Source of the DNA: a candidate division KSB1 bacterium
GTDB taxonomy: Bacteria > Zhuqueibacterota > Zhuqueibacteria > Residuimicrobiales > Krinioviventaceae
Reading direction: 5' to 3'
Length of the DNA stretch: 64,000 nucleotides
NCBI GenBank assembly: GCA_034505495.1
Contig: JAPDQV010000001.1
Span: 62,001-126,000, forward strand
Shown: piece after piece, positions 7,347-16,682 of the stretch
Position numbering within the stretch: the stretch's first letter is position 1
Layout: the number at the start of each line of letters is the position of its first letter
Notes under the pieces: generated by a model
Databases searched by the model: none
Told to the model about the DNA's origin: nothing
What the model saw: only the letters and a program-made list of their open reading frames with translations
Position numbers and translations under genes: made by a program

Positions 7347-8198
7347 TCATAAATAGCGCTTTACCGCCCACCAGCTGCCGATCAGTCCGAAAATCAATCC
7401 GGTAAGCGGAGCGCCGATTATGATTTCATTCGGAACGAAAACAAAACCCGGCCATCTCCATTCGATGATCTTCCACACCGCCCATAATAGTGCGGCGGCA
7501 ATACCGCCTCCAATCACTCCCTGCAGCATCCCTTCGATGAGAAAAGGCCGCTTTATAAAACCATGCGTTGCACCGACAAGTTTCATCGTTTCGATGATGG
7601 AACGACGTCCGTAAATGATCAGCCGTATGGTATTCGAGACCATAAACAAAGAACCTGCCAAGACCAAAAAGAATGCCGCCAAAATGACGCGATGAGACCA
7701 GCGAGAAAAGCGCTCCAGGGCCTCTATTGAGCTGCGCTGATACACGACCTCATCAACGCCCCTTTCCTTCTGCAGTTCTTTGATAAACTCGCGAATTTCC
7801 GGTTCCTGGAGATACTTTCGCTTAATTTTGATGCGGAAAGAGGCGGGAAGGGGATTATCTTCCAACAGAGAGAGGATATCATCTCCAAAAACCTGGCGGA
7901 ATTCACGCGCTGCGTCCGCCTTTGAGACGTACTGTACACTTTCGACGATCGGCTTAGAGGCGATGCGCGCCCTCAGATCCATAATGTTTTTTTCACTTGC
8001 GGCGTTATTGATATAGACCTGAATATCCTGCCGCAGACTGAGTGTACGAACAATATGCTCGACATTCATCGACAGCACCAAAAGACACGAAAGAAGAAAA
8101 ATGAGAAAAAATACGGCAAAAATGGTTGCAACAGTGGAAATTCGCGCTCGGCTGAACCCTTCCCAAGCTTCTTTGATGCTGTAGATGAACCCGTTCAT
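7347..8198 (-). CDS. ftsX: Cell division protein FtsX
   Basis: 283-residue FtsX, the membrane half of the FtsEX complex that activates peptidoglycan hydrolases at the septum. One N-terminal membrane helix (VATIFAVFFLIFLLSCLLV) is followed by a periplasmic domain with FRIKIKR and the ECD motif region, then three C-terminal helices (VILAAFFLVLAGSLFMVSNTI; GMLQGVIGGGIAAALLWAV; LIFGLIGSWWAV). This is the normal four-helix topology. It starts one base after ftsE, and the pair is in the usual order. Confidence 0.93.
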   Translation of the reverse strand: MNGFIYSIKEAWEGFSRARISTVATIFAVFFLIFLLSCLLVLSMNVEHIVRTLSLRQDIQVYINNAASEKNIMDLRARIASKPIVESVQYVSKADAAREFRQVFGDDILSLLEDNPLPASFRIKIKRKYLQEPEIREFIKELQKERGVDEVVYQRSSIEALERFSRWSHRVILAAFFLVLAGSLFMVSNTIRLIIYGRRSIIETMKLVGATHGFIKRPFLIEGMLQGVIGGGIAAALLWAVWKIIEWRWPGFVFVPNEIIIGAPLTGLIFGLIGSWWAVKRYL

Positions 8199-8199
8199 C

Positions 8200-8847
8200 T
8201 TATTCCAATCTGCCGTTTCTGATTCTTACCACTCTGCCCTTATATTTGCGGACCAGTTCCTCGTTATGAGTCGCCATCAAAATGGAAGTGCCGCGGGCAT
8301 TGATTCGCGTCAATACTTCCATGATTTCTTCCGAGGTGACCGGGTCAAGATTGCCGGTTGGTTCATCCGCCAGCAGCACATACGGTTCATTGACAATGGC
8401 TCGGGCTATTGCAACCCGCTGCTGCTCGCCGCCGGACAGCTCATAGGGATATTTGCGCGATTTGTGACTTAATCCAACCTCAGCCAGGGCGCGCAAAACC
8501 CTGCGCTTGATATCCTTACTCCGTCGACCCGTGACTTCAAGAACGAAGGAAACATTCCTGAACACATCCCGATCGTGAAGCAATTTGAAATCTTGAAAGA
8601 TCACCCCCAATTTGCGGCGCAGAAACGGTATTTCCTTGTCCTTGATGCTGCGTGAATCGTATTCTCCAATGAGGACATAGCCTTCTACAGGCTTTTCTTC
8701 CAGATAAATAGCCTTCAGCACGGTCGATTTTCCGGCGCCGCTCGGCCCGACCAGAAACACCATCTCTCCCGGCGCGACGCGGAAAGTGATATCCTCAACT
8801 CCGTCACCGGTCGGATAAACGACCTTGACGTGATTAAGCTCGATCAT
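8200..8847 (-). CDS. ftsE: Cell division ATP-binding protein FtsE
   Basis: 215-residue ABC ATPase. It has Walker [10 protein letters not shown], the ABC signature LSGGEQQR, Walker [13 protein letters not shown] and the switch histidine in ATHNEE. FtsE couples ATP hydrolysis to FtsX and periplasmic amidase activation. The opening [22 protein letters not shown] suits FtsE rather than a LolD-type ATPase, and ftsX follows directly. The start overlaps the upstream methyltransferase stop by four bases (ATGA). Confidence 0.93.
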   Translation of the reverse strand: MIELNHVKVVYPTGDGVEDITFRVAPGEMVFLVGPSGAGKSTVLKAIYLEEKPVEGYVLIGEYDSRSIKDKEIPFLRRKLGVIFQDFKLLHDRDVFRNVSFVLEVTGRRSKDIKRRVLRALAEVGLSHKSRKYPYELSGGEQQRVAIARAIVNEPYVLLADEPTGNLDPVTSEEIMEVLTRINARGTSILMATHNEELVRKYKGRVVRIRNGRLE

Positions 8848-9617
8848 GACCTGCGCCTCAGTACAAAATGAACTCTTTCACAGCGTTCGCCCGCATTTAC
8901 AAAAGTAAAATCCCGATATGCCGCCATCAGCTGAAAGCCTGATTCCAAGACCCACTTTTTAATTTCCCCCAAAGGCCGAATCATTTGGCGGTGTCGCTCG
9001 ATAAATGTTTCGCGCCGGCCTTCGATCCGAATTTCGAAATCGTTCATTTGCACACAATCTTCCTCGGAAAAACGACTGATGCGGCGATAAGAGCCTCCTT
9101 TAAAACTTCTCACTTCTTCATAATTCCGAAAGTAGCGACGGCTGTTATATAAAGTACTAACATCGAAGATAAACAGGCCGTTTTCCGCCAATGCTCTATG
9201 AATGTTTGCCAAGCAGGTTCGCCAGTGAATTTCGGTCATTAAATAATTCATGCTGTCGTAAAGCGAGATCATTACCTGAGAGTTTTTAAAAGGCGGAAAA
9301 AGTATATTGCCGCAAAAAAAGACACTATTGATTTTGGTACCGCGGTATTTTTCTCTTGCCCTCTTAATCATGGCAAGCGAGGCATCCATGCCGACGACCT
9401 GAAAGCCCAAACGACAAAGGTGTCCGCAGCAGGTGCCGGTGCCGCAGGACAGGTCGATTATTTGTCGCGCCTTTGGACAGTATTTATTCAGCAACTGCTC
9501 GATATAGCGCGCCCAAAGCGCATAATCGACATGGCTCATGACCTGGTCATAAATCAACGCCAAAACCGAATAAGGCGCCGTTTCTATTTTCAGCTGCCCG
9601 CCGTCATCCCAATGCAT
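8844..9617 (-). CDS. Class I SAM-dependent methyltransferase
   Basis: 257 residues. The sequence YDQVMSHVDYALWARYI precedes the SAM-binding core: IIDLSCGTGTCCGHLCRLG (motif I), VVGMDASLAMIKRA (motif II), and a motif IV region with ISLYDSMNYLMTE. This pattern is shared by small-molecule and ubiquinone-type methyltransferases; the substrate cannot be told from the sequence. It overlaps ftsE by four bases, so it is the first gene of a methyltransferase-ftsE-ftsX transcript. No good ribosome site is seen before the ATG. Confidence 0.75.
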   Translation of the reverse strand: MHWDDGGQLKIETAPYSVLALIYDQVMSHVDYALWARYIEQLLNKYCPKARQIIDLSCGTGTCCGHLCRLGFQVVGMDASLAMIKRAREKYRGTKINSVFFCGNILFPPFKNSQVMISLYDSMNYLMTEIHWRTCLANIHRALAENGLFIFDVSTLYNSRRYFRNYEEVRSFKGGSYRRISRFSEEDCVQMNDFEIRIEGRRETFIERHRQMIRPLGEIKKWVLESGFQLMAAYRDFTFVNAGERCERVHFVLRRRS

Positions 9618-9735
9618 CGAAAAAATATACAGAGAAATCGGTAAAAAGCCAACGGATTTAGGGAATTAAAGCGTATTCAGATATGAAAGCCCGATTAAAG
9701 CCAGCTGAAACTTGTCAGCCGCGGGGCTTTTTGAG

Positions 9736-9752
9736 AAAACCGCTTTGCGCGG
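9736..9752 (-). terminator. Weak candidate terminator after yjbQ
   Basis: On the minus strand a short CCGC/GCGG stem with a five-base loop is followed by TTTTCTC, some 80 bases after the yjbQ stop. The stem is only four strong pairs, so the call is tentative. The rest of the 215-base gap (9618-9832) shows no gene. Confidence 0.25.
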
Positions 9753-9832
9753 CGGCATCAACAAGAACGCATTGCCGGTGCCATGATGCTTGGCTGTCTG
9801 ATTAGTAAGTATGGGAGGAGAAAAGAACCGAT

Positions 9833-10234
9833 TCAATCCCCGAGGATTTTGACGTAAAAAGTGCGTTCGCGCGGTCCGTCGAATTCACAAAAATAGACGG
9901 ATTGCCAGGTGCCGAGGACAACTCTGCCGTCTTCAATAATCAAAGACAAGGAAGGGCCGATGAGCGAAGACTTGATATGGGCGGCTGAATTTCCTTCGCC
10001 GTGATAATAGCCGTCCTCAAAAGGGATATGCTTATTTAACGACATGATTATATCTCTAACTACGTCTGGGTCTGCGTTTTCATTAATCGTCACCCCGGCA
10101 GTGGTATGGGGGACGAAAACAACGCAGATGCCGGAGCGGACACCGCTTTCCCGCACAATTTGCGCGATTTGGTCATCGATGTCGATGAACTGAACTCTTT
10201 GCCGGGTACGCAGTCCTATGCGTTTAAGGACCAT
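9833..10234 (-). CDS. YjbQ family protein (UPF0047, secondary thiamine-phosphate synthase-type)
   Basis: 133 residues, full length for the family. It contains the conserved VFVPHTTAGVTINENADPDV and the YYHGEGNSAAHIKSSLIGPS segment, whose histidines line the proposed metal/active site, and ends with the FCEFDGPRERTFYVKIL strand. Family members have weak thiamine-phosphate synthase activity in E. coli, but the natural role is unsettled. The start is supported by GGAGAGAGGA directly upstream. It follows the AsnB-annotated gene by 25 bases and ends that gene series. Confidence 0.88.
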   Translation of the reverse strand: MVLKRIGLRTRQRVQFIDIDDQIAQIVRESGVRSGICVVFVPHTTAGVTINENADPDVVRDIIMSLNKHIPFEDGYYHGEGNSAAHIKSSLIGPSLSLIIEDGRVVLGTWQSVYFCEFDGPRERTFYVKILGD

Positions 10235-10259
10235 TCCTCTCTCCAGGATTCTTTACCCT

Positions 10260-11528
10260 TCAAGTTTTTAGTTTTTTCTTTTTCGCAGCAGGAAAGAGAA
10301 TATTGTTGAGAATCAAACGATAACCGGGCGAATTTTTGTGCAGGGCGAGTTGTGTCGGCGGATCGTTGATCAGATGTTGATAATCTTCCGGATCATGACC
10401 GGCGTAAAAAGTAAAAGTTCCTTTACCAAAGTTTCCATGCAAATATTTGACCTGTTCGGTGCCTTCTGCCTCGGCCAAAATGACCACGTTTTTTTTGATC
10501 AACGATTTGCGAAAGCCGGTCGTCTGTCCCATAAATCCCTTGACCGCATTGACGTGATTTTGCGTCAGCATGGTCGGCACCGGATCATATTTGGCGGAAA
10601 ACTCGAACAACGTAAAATAGTCCGCTTCAGCTCCTCGCAAAGCAGGAGCATAGCTGGGAGGGATATCGATATCGGAATACTCGTAAATCAAAGGATTGGT
10701 CTCAATACGAAAATTTTCAAAAGCCAGACACTTGGAATAATCCAATTTTTGAGCCGCATTTGCATCGGGGGGATCGCCGTCAAATACAGATTCGACGATA
10801 TCGACTCCTTCCGCCGCCAAGGCGATGTCGAACGTATCCGTTGCCGAACACATGGCAAAGACGAACCCTCCACGCCGGATGTATTCTTTGATGGTTATCA
10901 CCACCGCTTTTTTCAGTTCCGACACTTTGCTGAAACCCATGGCACGCGCCATAGCTTCGTTTTTAGCGACCTCGTCCTGGTACCAGTCGGCGTGGCGATA
11001 ATTGGCATAAAACTTTCCGTATTGACCTGTAAAGTCTTCGTGATGAAGATGGAGCCAGTCGTACTGTTCCAACGCGCCGGTAAGCACTTCGCGATCCCAG
11101 ACTACATCAAAGGGGACTTCGGCATACTCGAGCGCAAGAATAACGGCATCGTCCCACGCCTGCTTGTTGGGCGGAGCGTAAACGGCGATTTTCGGCGCCT
11201 TTTCGAGAATTACCTTTTCCATATTTTCCTGCTCGATCGTCGCATAAATCTGCGCCGCTTCCGCTTCAGAAATTAGCCGATAAGAAACGCCGCGCACCCG
11301 CAGCATTCGCTCCATCTCGGGCGAAGCATCGCTTAAAAATGCGCCGCCCAAATAATTGAGCAGCCATTCGACGGTCATCCCTTTGGTCAAAGCCCAATAA
11401 GCGGCGCCGTAGGCTTTGAGATGATCGGTTTGCGTCAGATCCATGGGAATTAAGAGCCTTTGCGCGTGCAGGGAAATGGGGAAGGTGCAAAGGAATGCGG
11501 CCATCAGGAGAACTCGCAACCGTCTCAT
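10260..11528 (-). CDS. Secreted AsnB-annotated/GATase-like FCB-group protein
   Basis: 422 residues with a signal peptide (LRVLLMAAFLCTFPISLHAQ). The mature start RLLIPMDLTQTDHLKAYGAAYW is the mark of a family common in Bacteroidota and relatives that databases often label asparagine synthetase B. I see no ATP-pyrophosphatase or N-terminal-nucleophile glutaminase motifs, so that label looks misleading. Segments such as YDWLHLHHEDFTGQYG and GGFVFAMCSATDTFDIALAA, the latter with a cysteine on a turn, suggest a flavodoxin/GATase1-like fold, probably periplasmic. Its ATG overlaps the TPR gene stop (ATGA). The function is unknown; context points to envelope biology. Confidence 0.6.
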   Translation of the reverse strand: MRRLRVLLMAAFLCTFPISLHAQRLLIPMDLTQTDHLKAYGAAYWALTKGMTVEWLLNYLGGAFLSDASPEMERMLRVRGVSYRLISEAEAAQIYATIEQENMEKVILEKAPKIAVYAPPNKQAWDDAVILALEYAEVPFDVVWDREVLTGALEQYDWLHLHHEDFTGQYGKFYANYRHADWYQDEVAKNEAMARAMGFSKVSELKKAVVITIKEYIRRGGFVFAMCSATDTFDIALAAEGVDIVESVFDGDPPDANAAQKLDYSKCLAFENFRIETNPLIYEYSDIDIPPSYAPALRGAEADYFTLFEFSAKYDPVPTMLTQNHVNAVKGFMGQTTGFRKSLIKKNVVILAEAEGTEQVKYLHGNFGKGTFTFYAGHDPEDYQHLINDPPTQLALHKNSPGYRLILNNILFPAAKKKKLKT

Positions 11529-13360
11529 GGCAGTTCCTTTTCAAAACTTCGAATGCGTTTTCTCGCTTCATCGAGATAAATTCCGGCGGGGAATTCAGCC
11601 AGGAGCTTTTCATAATACTGTCTTGCATTCATTTTATCACCGCTTGTTTCCAAGAGCGCCCCGATCGAAAAAAGGGCGTAATCGCGGTAGGGCGATTTTT
11701 CGTTTTCATAAACGGCTTTGTAGGCTTGAACTGCGCGGTCATACTGTTGTTCATCCGTGAAAATCTGCGCCAGCTGCAGTTGCAGATAGTCGCGAAACCG
11801 AGCCGACGGCGCTTCGGCCAGCCGTTTAGAGAGCAACTCTCTTGCTTCCTCCAATCGACCGCGACAGCGGAGAAGGTCGGCCTGAGCCCAAACGGAGGCA
11901 CCGACGGAATCGCTCTGCGCGTCCTGGAGCAGCATGGAGAGCTGCAGGAGATCGTTTTCAAGCAAAAGGCTCTCTCCGCTCAAAGCAGCCTGAAGCGTCT
12001 GTTGGACTGTTTCCTTAGCACCGCGAAAGTCATTTTTATAAAGCTGCAGTTTGGCTGTTTGGTACATAGCCTCGATATATCCTACTCCGTTTGGGTTGGT
12101 TTGAGCACGAACCGACGTCAGTCGCTCTTGCGCCGTGGCAAAATCACCACGCAGCATTGCGCATTCGGCCAGGCGCAGCATCAGTGCCGCTTTCTTTTCC
12201 TCGTCGGTTTGTTCTTTAAGGCTGCTTTGAAAAGCGGCTTCAGCTTGGGCAAAATCGAAAAACTGTTCGAGGTAGATTTTACCAAGCTGTTCATATGCCT
12301 CCGCCCGTTCGGTCCGCTGCCTGGCCGTTTCACCGATTTGGCGCAGAACGCCTTCAGCCTCGCGAAATTGCCTACGGTTCAAATAAACCTGCGCCATCTT
12401 TCTCCGAGCGGCCGGTACGTATGGGGTTTCGGTTTCTTTTTGCAGGATCAACAGCAGCGCCTTTTCCGCCTCCGCCGTTAGACCGGCGCGAAAGAGTTCT
12501 TCGGCAAGTTCATAAAGTATTTCGCCCTGATGAATCGGCGGCGATTTTTTGCTTCCCGCAAGAGCGGACAGAAATGATTCGAAAGCAGCGGCACTCTGCA
12601 GAGCCTCTTCATAGCGGGAATTCTTGACCGTTAAATCGGTTCGTAGTAAAGCCGCAGCCCAAGCGAGTTCCGGCTTTTGCTTTTCCGCTTTGCGAAGAAT
12701 GGACAGCGCTTTTTCGACATCTATTTGATTCTGCAGAAAAGACTCTCTTACAAAAGCAGACTGCTGCGGATTTTCCTGCATAAGCAGAAGATATTCATTG
12801 ATCATTTCTTCCGGCTTTTTTACCGTAGCGTAAAGCCGTGCAAGGTCGAAGGTAAATGCACTCGGCCGGTTAAGCTGCGCTCGTGCGGTTTGGTAGGCCG
12901 CAATCGCCTCCTCATAAAAGCCGACTTCCTCTAAAGTTTGACCGAGGATGGCGTACATGCTTTCGTCTTTGGGATTTTCCGCCATAATCCGCCGCCATTC
13001 CGCCTTTGCCTCTTTGTCCTTACCGGTATGATAATCTACCCATGCCAAATCGATACTGTAACGAACATCGCGGCGCCTGGTTTGTAAGGCCTGAATAAAA
13101 TCACGGAGCTTGTTCCATTCTCCTGCCTCTTTGCAGGTTCTCTTGGCACCCAAATAAGCGCCGAGATCGGCCGGATTGGCCAAACCGAGACGAATATAAT
13201 AGTCTGCCGCCTGCGCATACAAACCGGCTTGTTCAAATGCGTCGGCCAGACGCCGAAGATTTTGAACTTCCTGCTGAGGAAGAGTTTGGGCGTGGAGACA
13301 AAGAACGGCGAAAAAGCCGATCGCCTGCCATTTCCAAAGTCTATGGTTTTTCCGTTTCAT
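11525..13360 (-). CDS. Secreted TPR-repeat protein
   Basis: 611 residues with a signal peptide (AIGFFAVLCLHAQTLPQQ) and then almost only tetratricopeptide-like helical repeats, for instance LADAFEQAGLYAQAADYYIRLG, YAILGQTLEEVGFYEEAIAAY, YEQLGKIYLEQFFDFAQAEAAF in outline and SIGALLETSGDKMNARQYYEKLL. Such solenoids act as protein-binding scaffolds in the periplasm or at the outer membrane. It overlaps the DUF4175 gene by 20 bases and the next gene by 4, so the three are tightly coupled. No catalytic motif is seen. Confidence 0.8.
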   Translation of the reverse strand: MKRKNHRLWKWQAIGFFAVLCLHAQTLPQQEVQNLRRLADAFEQAGLYAQAADYYIRLGLANPADLGAYLGAKRTCKEAGEWNKLRDFIQALQTRRRDVRYSIDLAWVDYHTGKDKEAKAEWRRIMAENPKDESMYAILGQTLEEVGFYEEAIAAYQTARAQLNRPSAFTFDLARLYATVKKPEEMINEYLLLMQENPQQSAFVRESFLQNQIDVEKALSILRKAEKQKPELAWAAALLRTDLTVKNSRYEEALQSAAAFESFLSALAGSKKSPPIHQGEILYELAEELFRAGLTAEAEKALLLILQKETETPYVPAARRKMAQVYLNRRQFREAEGVLRQIGETARQRTERAEAYEQLGKIYLEQFFDFAQAEAAFQSSLKEQTDEEKKAALMLRLAECAMLRGDFATAQERLTSVRAQTNPNGVGYIEAMYQTAKLQLYKNDFRGAKETVQQTLQAALSGESLLLENDLLQLSMLLQDAQSDSVGASVWAQADLLRCRGRLEEARELLSKRLAEAPSARFRDYLQLQLAQIFTDEQQYDRAVQAYKAVYENEKSPYRDYALFSIGALLETSGDKMNARQYYEKLLAEFPAGIYLDEARKRIRSFEKELP

Positions 13361-16300
13361 TGCGAATCAAGATGTTAAGGTACTGCTCGATAATCTGCAA
13401 ATAATCGCGGCTAAAACCTTCTTGTTTTGCGCGTAAAAGATTTTGGCGCAGCTCGTCGCTATGTTCACCAAGATCTGACGGGAGCTTGCCCGCGTTTTGC
13501 GGTGTGAACGCCTTGGCAGTTTCCGCCTGCCTCTCGCGGCTGAATTCGCGCTCGTTGACCGACTTTTGTGCATCCAGCATCCGCGACAAAATGCGATTCT
13601 GCCGTTGAATCGTGTCGCGCGTAATCTGCTGCGAAAACAAATCTTCCTCGACCTTTTTCATATCTTCGGCAATCTTGTCCAAGCTGCCGAGAATTTCGCG
13701 CATACCCGCTGCTTCGCGCGCCAGGGTTTCCATGGACTTGCGCACCTGCTGCTGTTCGGCAGCGAGCCGCGACATGGCCGCCTGCATGCCGAGAAAGGAC
13801 GGATTGGAGGAAAGCTCCTCAGTCTGTTGGTTGATGCGCTGCTGTGACTCGCCCAATTGCTGCATTTGTTGGAGAAATTGTTGATAACTCATGCCGCCGC
13901 CTCCGCCTTGCTGCATCATGGCCTGCATCGAGGTTTGCAGGCGGCGAACCGCCTCATTGAGTGCTGCGAGCGCCTCCTGCTGGCGCTGCGCCGCTGCACG
14001 CTGATCCCGAGCTTCCAATTGGCGAATAGCCTCGTCCATCTGCCGCATGGCTTTGCCCATGGATGAAGAAACCTGGCTCTGAATACCAAAATTTTCCTTC
14101 ATTACTTTGGCGGTCTCTTCCGCCACCCGCTGCAGGGCCGATTTGATTTCCGCCTGCCGTTCCGCTGTTTCCGGAAAAGCAGCGCTGTTGCGTGCCAGTT
14201 GTCGGCTCTGCAGCATCAAGTTTTCCTGCTGCTGCGATAGTGCCAATAGATCGCGGCTGGTTTTGCGCATCGCTTCCAGCGCGCGCCGCTGCATTTCGCC
14301 GGACATCATAGCGCTCATTTTTGCCAAGGAGCCGGCAACCGATTCAAAAGACTCGGCTGCTTCCGCCGCATCCTGTGAGGCTTTTTCCAGCCTGCCTTCT
14401 TGGAAAGCGTCTGCAAGCCGGTTAAGAGTGCTTTTCAATTTCGGACTGGACAGCTCCTGAAGCGCATCATGCAGCGGCGAAGGACTCTTGCCCAGCTGTT
14501 CATCCAGCTCTTGGAGGGTTTTTTCCAATTGAGCGGCATCCGTGTTGATCTGTTCCTGCTCCTTTTTCAATTTAGCTCGGTCCGAAGACTGAGAGACATC
14601 GCGGGAGATCTTTTCCTCACGCTCAGCTAAATCTTGCGCAATCTTTTGCGCTTGTTCGATCTGCTGCTGCAATTTGAGCTGCTTTAAAAGAGCGATGGTG
14701 CGATCCAGGGCTTTATCATACTCCTCAAATCTCTCCATGAGCTCCTGCATAGCCCGATTGATCGTCTCCTGATCGAGCCTTTCCATGGCCTCGCGCATCC
14801 TTTCGAGCGCCTTTTCCAGCTCCGGCGTCAGAATCTGCTCGTAAAGCTCGCGAATTTCTTCAAATTTTTTCATAGTTTCGGCAGAAAACAAGTCCCTGCG
14901 CTCGATTTGTTTTGCCGTCTCTTCGAGCTGACGAGCCGTTTCGGCAATCTGTTCGCGAATCTCTTCTTGTTTCTGCAGAACGCTTTCCAACTCATTCTTT
15001 CGTTGCCAATCCAGGCCTTGGTCCCGCTTCAGTTGCATCGACAATTGCTCGGCTTTTTGGCGCAAATCGCGGGTTTTTTGCCTGACCTGTTCAAAAACGT
15101 CCGTCGCTTCTTCCTGCCTGGAGGTTATTTCCTGGTACATTTCATAAAGTGACGGAAAGCGCGCTTTCTTGACGGCGCTTTTGCCGCTCTTAGGCCCCCC
15201 GACTTGGTCATTGTCGAAAGCTCGGACAAAGAAATAAAGCACGTCCGTAGGAAACATGTCGAGATCATTCACGTTCCAGTTCAAGTTTACCCGCACGGAG
15301 CTGCCGCTTAGGGAAGTTTCAATAGGTAGAAAAGAAAAGGCCGCCGAGTCGGCCTCGCCCTCGCCGCCGGTAACGATTTGGTATGCAAGCTGGAGCCGCG
15401 AAATCCCGTAATCATCCTGTGCTTCAATTAAAAGCGGAATCGTCATATCGTCGCCCAAATTGATGTCCTGAGCAGGCGAAAGGATTTGCACAACGGGCGG
15501 CGCATCGGGCAAAATTCTAAGACGATAGGTCAAGGGGGCATCGTTCGTGTTGCCGAAAGAATCGACAAACTCCAGCCGATAATCGACTTCCTTTTCCAGA
15601 CGAAAGGCCGCCGTCATCCTGCGCCCTTTTAAGGTCATCGGCAAACGGCTCGAATCAGAGAAGCAGATCGATGCCCGTTCCGGAGCAATGCTCGCGACGG
15701 CGGTTAATTCCACTGCACTGCCGCGCAGAGCAGTTACATCACCGATATTTTCTTCGAGCGTATAAGCAGGGAGTTTGGAGTAAGCCGGCGGTTTGACTTG
15801 AACCTGAAGATTTTTCAGCATCGGCCTTTCGATAACCGATATGTGAAACAGGCGAGACCGTTGCGGCCCTGCGGCAACAAAATAGACGAGCGAATCACGA
15901 ACCGCCTGCAGAGTGTATCGAAACGAGTCGTCGTCCGCCTTTTGAAGGATAAGCCGTTCTGTTCTGCTTTGTTGTTTAAGCGTCAATATAATCTGTGCGA
16001 GGGTACTGTCTGAAGCCCAGGCCGTTATGACGATCGGTCGGCCTTTGATAACGACAGCGTCTCCAGGATGAACAATAAAGCGAACCGCTTGGCGCTCAGG
16101 TGCTTTCCAAGGTTGTGCAATAAAGGCCATATTGACTGCCAACGGACGAATACCGATCGAGACAAGAGCGTTCAAAGCTATAACAAAGGCTGCATAGAGT
16201 AAAGCTCTTTTTGCGGCTCGTGTCTCGACAAGGCGCCTAAAGTCAACACCTTCAAGGTCGTCGGCAGTTTTCGTCAGCGCGGCCTCCATTAGGGACGGAG

Positions 16301-16682
16301 AATATCGTCCCTTGTCGCGCTCGAACTGTTCGAATAGCTGAAGAGCATTTACAAGTCTGTCGTTAATGCCCTGCAATAAAGCACCGACTTGTGCCGCAGC
16401 TTCCAATTGTGCGGCCTGATAGGGCTGCAGAGCCTTTCTGAAAAATGGACGAAGAAAATAAAAGGCACAGCCGAGCACGGCAGAATAAAAGAACAATGAA
16501 GCCAACGAGAGGGACAGCTTTTCCTGCATCATCCAACGGCAGAATGCAAGAACAAGGAGGACGATAGAAGAAAAAAGCACTATACGGGAAAAGGCGAGGC
16601 TGCCGATAACCAAAAGAGTGCGACGCCGGTATTGACTCAGCCGTTTTGTGAGCTTGAGATATGTCGTTGCCGGCGGTTTCAT
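13341..16682 (-). CDS. DUF4175-family membrane protein with long coiled coil
   Basis: 1113 residues. Two or three membrane helices lie near the N-terminus (LLVIGSLAFSRIVLFSSIVL; SLASLFFYSAVLGCAFYFL; LLYAAFVIALNALVSIGI). Next come beta-sandwich regions to about residue 500 (FVDSFGNTNDAPLTYRLRIL and the like). The last 600 residues are a highly charged, Gln/Glu/Arg-rich coiled coil ending in a Gln/Met/Gly-rich part (MQAMMQQGGGGGMSYQQFLQ). This fits the DUF4175 family, found in FCB and some alphaproteobacteria beside DUF4159 and MoxR/VWA genes. The molecular function is unknown; a structural role in the periplasm is inferred. It overlaps the DUF4159 stop by four bases. Confidence 0.75.
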   Translation of the reverse strand: MKPPATTYLKLTKRLSQYRRRTLLVIGSLAFSRIVLFSSIVLLVLAFCRWMMQEKLSLSLASLFFYSAVLGCAFYFLRPFFRKALQPYQAAQLEAAAQVGALLQGINDRLVNALQLFEQFERDKGRYSPSLMEAALTKTADDLEGVDFRRLVETRAAKRALLYAAFVIALNALVSIGIRPLAVNMAFIAQPWKAPERQAVRFIVHPGDAVVIKGRPIVITAWASDSTLAQIILTLKQQSRTERLILQKADDDSFRYTLQAVRDSLVYFVAAGPQRSRLFHISVIERPMLKNLQVQVKPPAYSKLPAYTLEENIGDVTALRGSAVELTAVASIAPERASICFSDSSRLPMTLKGRRMTAAFRLEKEVDYRLEFVDSFGNTNDAPLTYRLRILPDAPPVVQILSPAQDINLGDDMTIPLLIEAQDDYGISRLQLAYQIVTGGEGEADSAAFSFLPIETSLSGSSVRVNLNWNVNDLDMFPTDVLYFFVRAFDNDQVGGPKSGKSAVKKARFPSLYEMYQEITSRQEEATDVFEQVRQKTRDLRQKAEQLSMQLKRDQGLDWQRKNELESVLQKQEEIREQIAETARQLEETAKQIERRDLFSAETMKKFEEIRELYEQILTPELEKALERMREAMERLDQETINRAMQELMERFEEYDKALDRTIALLKQLKLQQQIEQAQKIAQDLAEREEKISRDVSQSSDRAKLKKEQEQINTDAAQLEKTLQELDEQLGKSPSPLHDALQELSSPKLKSTLNRLADAFQEGRLEKASQDAAEAAESFESVAGSLAKMSAMMSGEMQRRALEAMRKTSRDLLALSQQQENLMLQSRQLARNSAAFPETAERQAEIKSALQRVAEETAKVMKENFGIQSQVSSSMGKAMRQMDEAIRQLEARDQRAAAQRQQEALAALNEAVRRLQTSMQAMMQQGGGGGMSYQQFLQQMQQLGESQQRINQQTEELSSNPSFLGMQAAMSRLAAEQQQVRKSMETLAREAAGMREILGSLDKIAEDMKKVEEDLFSQQITRDTIQRQNRILSRMLDAQKSVNEREFSRERQAETAKAFTPQNAGKLPSDLGEHSDELRQNLLRAKQEGFSRDYLQIIEQYLNILIRNETEKP

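Noticed and set aside
10338-11276. Long plus-strand ORF (312 codons)
   Set aside because: It lies wholly antisense to the exported AsnB-annotated gene, which has a signal peptide, overlap coupling and family motifs; the antisense translation shows none.
11495-12481. Long plus-strand ORF (328 codons)
   Set aside because: Antisense to the TPR gene; its composition mirrors the repeats and lacks recognisable motifs.
13866-14090. Low-complexity Gln/Met/Gly stretch in DUF4175 as a tandem repeat element
   Set aside because: At DNA level the codons vary and there is no exact repeat unit; it is only a biased-composition protein region.
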